A program made the position numbers and the translations under genes. From Bathymodiolus brooksi (Eukaryota; Mollusca; Bivalvia; Mytilida; Modiolidae): a stretch of DNA of 64,000 bases. The stretch spans positions 57,756,203-57,820,202 of the forward strand of contig OY804586.1 of assembly GCA_963680875.1 (NCBI GenBank), in the 5' to 3' direction. Positions 26,301-38,300 of this stretch are shown here, piece by piece; positions within the stretch are counted from its first letter, which is position 1; every line of letters starts with the position of its first letter. Below the pieces are notes generated by a model, which made no database searches, had not been told where the DNA came from, and was given only the letters and a program-made list of their open reading frames with translations.

Positions 26301-29300
26301 ACTGACGTCACTGTGTTTATCAGTCTGATGGGATGTTAGTGTATGTCTAGAGCTTTAAAACTGACGTCACTGTGTTTATCAGTCTGATGGGATGTTAGTG
26401 TATGTCTAGTGCTTTAAAACTGACGTCATTGTGTTTATCAGTCTGATGAGATGTTAGTGTATGTCTAGAGCTTTAAAACTGACGTCATTGTGTTTATCAG
26501 TCTGATGGGATGTTAGTGTATGTCTAGAGCTTTAAAACTGACGTCATTGTGTTTATCAGTCTGATGGGATGTTAATGTATGTCTAGAACTTTAAAACTGA
26601 CGTTATTGTGTTTATCAGTCTGATGGGATGTTAGTGTATGTCTAGAGCTTTAAAACTGACGTCATTGTGTTTATCAGTCAAGTCATTAATGTGTTTGACA
26701 GTGCATTGACCGCTAATTTTCAGTACAAGAGTCGGTTCACTAATACTGGCAATATTATTCCGTGAGATCAAAGGAAAAATGTCCAATTACTGATGAAGTC
26801 GAATATCGTAGTCAGAGGGACAAAGTATTTTAATTAGAAAAATCCGGATATTTGAGTTATCACGGATAAATCAAGCTGAAGATACTACTGATGGACGAAA
26901 TCTTTACTTTGTGATATCCAAGGAAATATTGATTGATTTATTTGTGCTTAACGCCACTTTCAGCAATATTTCAGCTATATTGTAGCGGGATAGGGGTGGC
27001 AAAATTAGCGTTTTTCCCCTTTGGTATCTTCAAACTTTTCTTTTAACGTGTTTCTCAGTATCTATCTAACCCAGGGTCACTTAAGTTCCTTTGCAGTCTA
27101 TGGGAGATAACACACACAAATAAATAATTCAGAAAAGTTTATGATTTATTATTTTCATAAATAAATATATTTTCATTTACAAACAGTCAATTTACACACT
27201 GCAGTTAAGAAAATAAAACTATCTAGTGTCAACAATATTGAAATATCAACTAGAATTATTACTGGATATTTATAATAACATTTCCTAACTTCCAAAAAAA
27301 AAGAATTAGTTTATCTTAATGATAATTTCCAGAAAAAAAACCAAATTCAACTGTCAGTGTCAACAAATGTGGCTATTATTGGACAGTTTACTTTAATAAT
27401 TGACAAACTATCAAAATAATTTATCCAAACAATCATACTGAGATCAATAACTTGAAGTGATAAAGAATAATTGATGCATTAAATGGACATATTTACATCA
27501 AAATTGGAATATGGTAGTTCCAGGTTATTTGAAATGAAATAACGAGAGTTCCCATTTCAAATCTGATATATTATCTACCTTAGATGATTAGCAATGCTTT
27601 AGTTTGTTGCTAACAACTACATGCAGTTATACTAAATTGTGTTTACTTGTTTGCTTGCTATTTTGTTTATACAAGAGTGTATACATGTACCAATTTTACA
27701 ATGTCTGCTTTTAGCAACCTATGCTAAAATAACACTGGTATTTATTAAGAGATGAATAATTGACTAATTATCGAAATTTGGCAAAGTTCGGTATTAGCGA
27801 CCTATGCTAATCATATATGAACAATGGTGACGTTTCTAAACATATATTATTTGACTAGTTGAATAACAATTTAGTAGTGTTCTGTATAGCTACCTATGTT
27901 ACACATGTGAACAATGACGTTTCTAAACATATATTATTTGGCTTTAGATTAAATTATCTTCTATTAACTGGAAAACTATTTAAAACATGAAGTTATTCTA
28001 TAAAACTATACCTATTCTCAACCTTTTAAGAATATTTGTGTAGAAGAATATATTCTGTTTGAGGCCTGGGCACAACTACATGGGCACTGTTTACATTCTA
28101 GAACTACTTTATACATTTTATATAGACAAAGAACTAATTAACATAAGATTGTCATACGTGCGGCGTGACTAATTATAGAATCGGTAACGGTAAGATAATA
28201 TGGAGTAGTACAGGTGTGAAACCTATAATTAATTTCTTTAAGGTTTTCTACTAAATTTGTGTTTTTTGGAGCCTACCTGGCCATTTTATCTTAAGTTTAA
28301 CCGTTCGAAGACCATACATTTTCTGAAACGTCCATGATTCCTCTACGTTCTGTCAAAATATCAGGCCATGTTTAAAGTCTTGCAGTGAAATGCCAGGCTA
28401 TGGAAAATACCTACTCTAAAAATAGCTCTGTCATCCCCCAGAAATTCCTTATTTATAGGTCATGCATCAAATCCTCCATATCCATATTAAAATACAACTA
28501 AATCAATCCAATTTGGGCTCAAAATAATCCTTATACATTTAACTTCAATTATCAATTTAATTATTCCATTCCATTCAGTATTTGTCACAATACAACAAAG
28601 TGAAAGGAACTTTTTTCTTTAAAAGGGACTACTTTTGTATATGTTCTTAGCTCTGATTGGTTGAATTACTGGTTTGACACCTACAAGGTTGGAAACCTAT
28701 AATTAATTTCTTTAAGGTTTTCTACTAAATATGTGTTTTTTCGAGCCTACCTGGCCATTTTATTTTAAGTTTAACCTTTCGAAGACCATACATTTTCTGA
28801 AACGTTCATGATTCCTCTACGTTCTGTCAAAATATCAGGCCATGTTTAAAGTCTTGCAGTGAAATGCCAGGCTATGGAAAATACCTACTCTAAAAATAGC
28901 TCTGTCATCCCCCAGAAATTCCCTATTTATAGGTCATGCATCAAATCCTCCATATCCATATCAAAATACAACTATATCCATCAAATTTGGCTCAAAATAA
29001 TCCTTACACATATAACTTCAATTATCAATTTAATTATTCCATTCCATTCAGTATGTGTCACAATACAACAAAGTGAAAGGAACTTTTTTCTTTAAAATGG
29101 ACTACTTTTGTATATGTTCTTAGATCTGATTGGTTGAATTACTGGTTTGAAACCTAAAGAGCAACAAAACTTGCTTCTCTAACCCTTTATTGGCCTTATT
29201 TCTATTCCTTAGGCAATATCAACCACAAAAAACCTCATAAGGTATGTGGCTGTCTAATATTTGCAAGTATAAGTGTTCAAATGCAAAGGTACCCCCTTGA

Positions 29301-32300
29301 AGATTTTTAATGAAAACATCTCCATTTACAGCTGTTGAGTTCAGACTGTGTAATATAACAAAACTTACATATTCTCTTATATATTACAGTTATTAAGTTA
29401 ATGTCTAACATAATAAGCAATTTTTACACATATATATGCCTCAGTTGTATATTTAATAGCTAAATACTATGAAATGTTTGCATTTAGCCCCCCCTTTTTT
29501 TTCGTCCCATGAAATGAGTTCACATCATTCTTAATTTTGTTAATTCATGCTTTAACCCCATAAATTATGTAGTTTAAGGCATCAAATATGTTTTTGTATA
29601 TAGATCTACAGTTGAAATTCCTTCTAATTCCATCAAATATGCAAAAATATGATTTATTGATATTCAAGTTTTGGAATTTCTTATGGTACAAAACTATAAT
29701 TTCTCCCAAAACTCAATAAATGTATGCTTCCACATCATTTTTTCCCACTATCTAAGTAAGCTGGATGTTCAAATGTACTGTTACAGCCAAATAATACTCT
29801 AAAACATGAAATCCAAATTGACAATTTGAAAAATTTACAGAAAATGCTAAGCAGTCAAAATAATTTTTCTGGGATCATTTAAATTACCAGGTTTTTACTA
29901 CATAAATTTCAATTAAAACTGCTTTCTATAGCCTTATATTATTTTATAAGTACATTGTACATGTATTCTAACTGAAACTATCAAAATTTACCAGGAAAAA
30001 GTTGTAGGATTGAAAAAAATCCAATCATGATATCGCCATATTCTATATTTGAAGTCAACAAACTGCTGCATGATGAAATTTTTTAAATTCTTAATATCAA
30101 CCATATTTTCAATATTATATGCCCTTCTACTGCAAAAACACATTCAATAACATATTCCCAATAATTATAAAGTCATAAATAAAAATAAATTGAGTTGCAA
30201 TACCCTCTGTCCATGTATATCCAGTGTTTGGGAGCAATATTCCAAAATATTACATAACATGCATTTCGACCATGTAATCTGACACCACAATGCATTATGT
30301 AACATTTTTGTATGAAAAATGTCACTCTGTGTCTGTTGTGACATTATTAGGCTAATTTGAACATGATAGCAACAAAAGTTCAATTTGATGTTTTTTAACT
30401 TAAGGTTTGAAACCTATAATTAATTTCTTTAAGGTTTTCTACTAAATTTGTGTTTTTTCGAGCCTACCTGGCCATTTTATCTTAAGTTTAACCGTTCGAA
30501 GACCATACATTTTCTGAAACGTCCATGATTCCTCTACGTTCTGTCAAAATATCAGGCCATGTTTAAAGTCTTGCAGTGAAATGCCAGGCTATGGAAAATA
30601 CCTACTCTAAAAATAGCTATATCAGCCCCCAGAAATTCCCTATTTATAGGTCATGCATCAAATCCTCCATATCCATTTCAAAATACAACTAAATCAATCA
30701 AATTTGGGCTCAAAATAATCCTTATACATTTAACTTCAACTATCAATTTAATTATTCCATTCCATTCAGTATTTGTCACAATACAACAAAGTGAAAGGAA
30801 CTTTTTTCTTTAAAAGGGACTACTTTTGTATATGTTCTTAGCTCTGATTGGTTGAATTACTGGTTTGACACCTGCAGTTTTGAATAATTAACTGGAAAAA
30901 TTAAACAATTAAACATGAACAAATTATCAAAATCAAAACTTTAAAGTCTCTCTCATATTAGAAATAATATTGAAAAATATGAAATAATTGAAAATCAAAA
31001 TTAAAGTCAATATTTAAGATTGTCGGTGAAAAGTTGCTAACTACGAATTTATCTACGGATATACGGATACACTAAGCTAATAATCAAATACACAACGAAA
31101 CCCTACGGTTTCAACTGGAGCACGTGGATTATTATGCCCCTTACACAGTGCTTTCAGTTTGACACATAATCTTCCATTTTCCTAGGTGGTTTACGGACTT
31201 GTTGCAGATAATGTCTTTCTGATTTATTGTTCTAAGTTGATGACGAAGTTGTTACAACACGTTTCGGTTTAGATATTTGCTGTTCTGTAACTGAATATTC
31301 AACGAAACATTTGGTTCAATAATATTGTCATCATATGTTTTTGTGTCGGTAAGTTTAGAGTCCAGAATTTGATCTGCGTGTCTTCTCCATTCATTTCCTG
31401 CTTCTTTTTCTACACGGTATGACATCGGTCAAGTTTTTTGTTTTATAGTTCCTGATGTCCACTTGTTGTTTCCTCTGTAATCTCTAACAACTATGGATAT
31501 GAAAATTACGGTTATGAAAGTTCCTGCGATTGCACATTTCTTCCTGTTTAGCAATGATGTCCGGTTTAATATTGTGTAATCTTGTTTTGAGTTCTCTTCC
31601 CATGAATAACATTGATGGTGTTTCATTCGTTGTCTGGTGCGGAGTATGTTGGTAAGCTAACAGAAATTTGGCGAGCTTTTTCACAATTGTTCCAGAGTCA
31701 TTTTCACTAGCACGCATTGCTTGTTTAAACGATTGAACAAACCGTTCAGCTATTCCATTGCTTGATGAATGATAAGATGTGGTCTTTATGTGTTTTACTC
31801 CATTTAAACCCATAAATTGTTGAAATTCAGATGACGTGAACTGAGGACCATTATCAGTTACAACACGTGATGGTATTCCATTTCTTGCACGCTTGTGGCC
31901 ATCCATTCCGTACGAAATCATGTACAAGTGCTAAAGTCTTGTCTTTTTTTGTCTCGATTTGTATCTCCTTATTCGATACTGGCAAATTTGCAATTTGCTC
32001 AATGTGAAACACATTGATTGGCTCTTCATTGTCGACTTCCTTTTCAGAATTTTGTAAAGGTAGCCTAGATAAAACATCGACATTGGCATGTTTTTCAGTT
32101 TTGCGGAATACTATCTCGTAATCATATCCAGAGAGAAATGTTGTATATCTTTGAATTCTTGCAGATGCTGTTGAAGAAATTCCCTTTTCAGGCTTGAAGA
32201 TGTGCACTAGAGGTTGATGGTCAGTCTCTAGAATACATTTTCGTCCGTAGAGATATGTATGGAATTTCTTTATTCCCCATATTAGTCCAAGAGCTTCCTT

Positions 32301-35300
32301 ATCAATGTGTGCGAAGTTTTTTTCTTCTGGATTGAGAGTCGGACTAGCAAAGGCTATTGGTTTTTCATGTCCTTCAATAATGTGGGAAATAACAGCCCCA
32401 ATTCCATAGGTTGATGCGTCAAATGCCAGTTTTATAGGTTTCTCTGGATCGTAATGAGTCAGTACTTGTTCGGATGTTACAAGTTCTTTCACTTTAAAAA
32501 ATAAATCTAATTGGATATCTGAATTTAGTATTCTCAAAAAAGCTTTTCCAAAGAATTGGATAGACATTTTAAAAACAGAAAGCTCAGTTAAAAGCATTGT
32601 AAATATCAAAAAAGATTATTTCATCTGGAACAATCAGTTTATTAATTTATCTACATTGTCTAATAAGTTATTATATAATAAACTGGTGAATGTTAAATTT
32701 TCAAACCCTATTGGTACACATTATTGGATTAATTATTTAGTGTTGTCTGAAAAACCAAATACAAGTAGTCTATATTTTTTCATTTTCAAATTTCTTGACG
32801 AAAACAAACTTAAAATGTTCAGATGGAAACTTTTTCATTTTATTATACCAAATAAAGTTTTACTTTCCAAATGGAAAATTGTTGAGAATAGTTTATGTAA
32901 TTTCTGTAAATTAGATGAAGATTACTCTCATTATTTTATTACTTGTACCTTTCTAAAAGAGTTTTGGACAAAATTTCAGAATTTAATGAAGGGTTTGGGT
33001 ATCGAAAACAAAATTACTTTGAATCATATAGTACTTGGATACAAGATAGATGATAAAAACTATCTTGCATTAAATTTTTTGATAACAGTTGTAGGGTTTT
33101 CCATCTACAAATCGTACTATATATCTGAACAGAAAACAAAGTATATTGATGTTTATAGAATATTTGCCAATGAATATATTAAAAGAATAAATGAAAATAA
33201 AACACTTCAAAAGTGTTCTTTTTTAATGAAAGTAAAAAATTATATAATAAATGCAAAATAAATAAATGTTTTCAAAAGGTATTAAATAGAAATTGTATTT
33301 AGGTTGTATATATATTTCATGTAATTCTGATTATAGCCCTGGATAATCAGAACAAGATGTAACAGGGAAACACAAAAAGGAGCTTGGACTTTTGGCGTGT
33401 TAATTGTAGCAAGCATTTGAATAAAATATATTACGTTGTTAAAAAAAAAAAAAGAAGTTCTTTCACTTTTCGAAATGCATCTTCACAACTTTGGTCCCAT
33501 TTCCATTGTTGACATTTGTGTAGCAAGCGATGTAACGGATTGAGCACAGTTGCAAGATCTGGTAAATATTTACCATAATAATTCATTAGTCCTAAAAACG
33601 ATTTGAGCTGTGTAATGTTCTCAGTTTTTGGAGCATTAGTAATTGCTTGGATTTTATCTGGTGTTTTATGAAGTCTTTGTCAATAATGTGTCCACAAAAT
33701 GTAACACTGTCTTTGAAAAATTGGCATTTATCCAAATTCAATCGTAATCCGTATTCTTCAAGTCTGGTCAACACTTTATCTAAGTTCTGGAGATGTTCTT
33801 GATCATCTTTGCCTGTGATAGCCATATCATCTAACATGACCTGTACGCTAGGATTACGCTGCAACACCTCTTCTATAGTACGTTGTATCAATATAGTCCT
33901 TTATGAGTGTTTATTGTCACTAATTCCTTTGAATTCTCATGTACAGATAATTGTAGATAAGCTTATATCAAATATAATTTCGTGAATTGTTGTCCTCCTG
34001 CCAATTTGCAAAAATATCCTCGGGTTTACTCTGTGATTTTCGTTATTTTCATTAAAATTAAATATTTCCCCTTTTAGTGCCTCAATTCTAATCTTCTCTA
34101 CGCAGAATCACCTAATTTTGATGTATTTTACACATTTTGAAAAAATGGGTTGCATCAAAATGTGTGAAATACGTCAAAATTAGGTGATTCTGCATAGAGA
34201 AGGTTAGAATAGAGGCACTAAAAGGGAAAATATTTAATTTTAATGAAAAGAACGAATATCACAGAGTGTACCCGAGTGCCTGTGTTTGAGGCCTGGGCAC
34301 AACAACATGGACACTGTTTACATTCTAGAACTACTTTTTATATAGAGAAAGAACTAATTAACATAAGATTTTCATACGCGCGGAGTGACTAATAATAGAA
34401 TCGGTAACGGTAAGATAATCCGGAGTAGTGCAATGCATAGCAGAATCAATAAATATTACCTATGTTGAACTGTAGCTGGATTTCTAAATTTATTTAGAAA
34501 TATGTGCACAGTAATAAAATTTAAATCCTGTTCTAAAACAAATTGCTAAGTTTCTTTTTTTACATACTATTTCTATTTAAGATGATAACTTTGGAAAAAA
34601 TATTATATATTAAGCTCAACCATTAACAATATAAAGAAACAACAATAATATTGTTTTAAGCTCTAAAAATTATTTACCTTTCTTAAATTTTACTTTTACA
34701 ATTTTTTCCTTAATGCAAAAAAATTAACAACAAAAGTCCAAACGACTGTATGCTTTAAAAATTAGCAAAACTCTGACGTCATTTCGAGCGTCGCCGCTTT
34801 TACACTGACGTTTCACGCGACTGTGCGATTTTGGGGCAATTTATGTGCGATCGAACAGCATGCATGTCCAAAAAATGGCAGATGACCAATTATCACAAAT
34901 TTGCGATTTACTTTATAAATTTCCTATTAATGAATTTTTAAAAATGGATTTAAGAAATTTATTGCATTGTAAATAAAAACAAAATTTACTCATGCTTTGA
35001 ATACGAAAAATAACAATACTATGCAAGTTCTAAAAGTATTGACCAATGAAATCGTTTGCTACTCACTACATGGCCGCCACATGCAATTTTTGTTTCTGAT
35101 TGATCGACTTCTAAAAATCTTATACTTTGAAACCGTTTTGCCAAATGAACCGAAATTTGATAGGAAGCATCTATGGAAGGGCCTCTATAGGGATTGCTCA
35201 TTTCGTTTTGATCCGTTAACAAACATGGCTGCCATAGGCAATGCTTGTTTGTGATTGGTCGATTTTTAAAAATCGTCTTCTCTGAAACCGTTTAACCAAG

Positions 35301-38300
35301 TGAACCGAAACTTTGTATGAAACATATATGGAAGGTTCCCTATAAAGATTGATGATTTTGTTCCGATCCGTTAACAAACATGGCTGCCATAGGCAATTCT
35401 TGTTTCTGGTTGTTCGATTTCTATAAATATTCTTCTCTGTAACTGCTTAGCCAAATGAACCAAAATAAAGGTAATAACAAAATTACCGAACTCCGAACAA
35501 TCTTACAAAGGGAAAGTCAAAACTCATAATTATATAAACAGACAAAATCAGTCAACAACCGGAAAACTGTGAAAACCGTAATGACCCTGACTTGGTACAG
35601 GCATTTCTAAAGAAATGGTGGGTTGAATCAGATTTTAAGGCGCCAAACCTCCCGCTCTTATTACGGTTCAAAGGTTCCGGCTGTCACTGTAACAGTATTT
35701 AAATACAGGAACAAAATAGGTAAAATAGTTGTCAAAGCAGTACCATATTCGGTGACGTAAATGTCAAAATATGATGGGAAGTACCTATGGAAGGTTCTGT
35801 ATTAAGTTTCCTCAAAGCACAATGAAAGATGAGCGACACAAGCTCAGCCCACCGAGCCTCTAGGTTTGTCTGTTCTGTACCTTATCTATATTTATCGTCT
35901 ATAACAACAAACAAATACAACTATTAGTCATATTAAAGAGATTATGAAAGAAACATTCTGATTGGATGATTATGTATATAAAATTATAATTTTGTGATGA
36001 GACCAATGAAATAGATGAACAGATGAGATATGATTATGAAGAAGATCTGACTATACTAAACCATTCGTTTCCCACGACAGTGTACAGTTATTGATACAAG
36101 AAAACTGCTGAACCAATGGTTCCTCTTAGTTAAGTTGAAGTCATCACTTCGAAAGTTTAACAGTCACCACCATGACTTGGTTGACCGCTATGGAATATCT
36201 GTGTCACAAATGACCATGGATATGTTCCACTTGTCGTAAACACTTCCCGGTCCTTTCCTCGTTTATGACTTATCGCCAGGTTTGTAACTAGATTAACACG
36301 ACGGGTGTCACTAGTGGAGCAGTAACTGCTTACCCTTCTGGAGTATCTGATTTCACCAACGGTTTTTAGAGGGGTTCGTGTAACTCGATCTTTAGTTTTA
36401 TATGCATGTTTTGTAGATCGTTGTTTGTACTCTTTCTTTTGACCATTGTGTCGTCTGTCCATCTTCGATATACTGATTCTGATTACCCATTTGATATCTT
36501 CAAGCTCTTCTTACCTGCTGCAGTACAATATGAACCGTAAAAATGCTCATTTTATTATTCATAGAGTCAATGTCCACCTTATAGGAGAGACATCTTTTGT
36601 AAACGTTATGACAGACAGTGTTCCTCTAAGAAAGACTGTAAACACGGTACAGTATATTAAAATAATTACAGGCAATTGTGAATATTGTTTGTTTATCCTG
36701 CAATTATGTGATTTTGAGCACTAATAAAGAGGAACAAATTGAGTGTTATTTAGTCATCGTTCTAATGAAGACTGTAAACACGGTACAATATATTGTGAAT
36801 TGTGATTTTGTTGTACCCCCCACAACAAAGTTGTAGGGATATACTGGTTTCACCATGTCCGTCCGTCCGTCCGTCCGTCTGTAGACAAATCCTATGTCGT
36901 ACAATAACTTGAGTTGTGTTTCATAGAATCTTTTAAAATTTTATCAGCTGTTTACTGGTGAAGAGAGGAGGATCCCTTTCATTTTTGGTCGGAACAATCA
37001 GTAATATTTTGGTTATGGAAATAGGCTGGTCAGATGTGGGGAGTGGAGGTATATCTTAGTGAGCTGTGCTCACAGTAATACTACTATTTTTTTATTTTTT
37101 TATTTTTAATGCATTCATTTTATTTCACATGATCTCACACTCAGTATTTTATAGAAATAAGAGTTTAAGATCCAAGTTAAAATTACATACATTATATATT
37201 AACAATTGGCACTACATGTAGCAAGAAAAAGAAACATTGAAGTTTTGTAAAAACAAGGTCACCAATGTGGTTGGTCATTTTAAAAAAGAATCAGTTTTGT
37301 AAAGATAAGTTCACCAATGTGGTTGGTCATTTAAAAAAGAAAATAGAAACACTTCCTATGTATAAAGTATAAAGGGAGACAATCTCTTTGTGACAATTGT
37401 GAATATGTGTTGTATGTATACCATAAGATCTTTAAATATATTAAAAAAATCTTCTAATCACAGCTGAGGGTAAATATCTTCCACACGACCAGTACTATTA
37501 AAACCTTATGGGAAACGGATGCGACAATTGAGAATGGACAATCCAGAGATAAAAGCAGTAGCTGGCACAAGACAAAAAAGATGAACAACACAATTCCCAT
37601 AAGAAAAAAATCGTGTTCGTGAAGAGTAAGCCGTTCCTCTTTCTGATAGGACACCCATGTGTTACTCATATAGTAAAAGTCTTCTCTGGAGTGAGTGCGT
37701 GATTGTTGTTTAACGCCAATTCAGCAATTTTTAAGCTATATTATCACGAGAACAAGTTAATTTTCAATGAGATGATGATGAGGTCCGCTTTTTTCTAGAC
37801 CAACACGCTGAGTTGGATTTGCATAGTGTTAGCTCACTGAAACAACAGTCCGTGGGTAGACATGTCACTCTACTCGGACACATTATTCTGATTCTGAGCC
37901 AACCAGTCTTTGCTCTTTCTCCTTAATGCTGCGTGCTTAGCGGAGAAGCAACAAATACCAATTTTATAGTCTTTGGTTTGACCCGAGGTGATGGGGTTTC
38001 TCGGTGATGGAGGAAAGAAACAATCTACTTAAAAATGAAAATAACTATTGCCATTTGAAAAATTTTATAACTGTAAAAATATAGATCTCCTACAAAACTA
38101 TACCAGTACAGTAACTACATCATCATGTATTTGCTAAAGCAAGATTTTATATATTTTGTTATTTATGATGCTGAAAATGCTATATCTAAATTCCCTCCTA
38201 CAAACTTATCATTGCATACTATTGATATAATAAAAACAATGGATTTCGTTTATTTGTCTCAAATTGTGACCACAATTCACAGGACAGTGAAATACAATCA

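Larger units (their letters stand above)
31130..33895 (-). mobile_element. Gypsy-type LTR retrotransposon, internal fragment, split by a LINE
   Basis: On the minus strand the order is RT (about 33890-33590), RT connection (to 33470), RNase H (about 32480-32020), a deletion, integrase catalytic core (about 31895-31560) and the integrase C-terminus (about 31490-31160). Gag, protease and the N-terminal RT are missing. No LTR pair was found. A LINE occupies 32496-33454. The pol order RT-RH-IN is that of Gypsy/Ty3 elements; the sequence recalls K02A2.6-like members. Several frameshifts make it inert. Confidence 0.88.

Noticed and set aside
25840..26678. Hammerhead ribozyme in the 59-bp repeat (CTGATGA core and a GTC)
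   Set aside because: A weak stem I can be drawn, but the required GAAA is missing after stem II and half of the units read CTGATGG.
28859..29095. 78-codon frame
   Set aside because: Inside MITE copy 2 and disrupted in the other copies.
28062..34437. 150-bp direct repeats as LTRs of the Gypsy element
   Set aside because: They lie far outside the Gypsy pol remnants with other elements between, and lack TG...CA ends and a primer-binding site or polypurine tract beside them.
34997..35254. 85-codon frame
   Set aside because: Falls in the 155-bp tandem repeat; not conserved between units.
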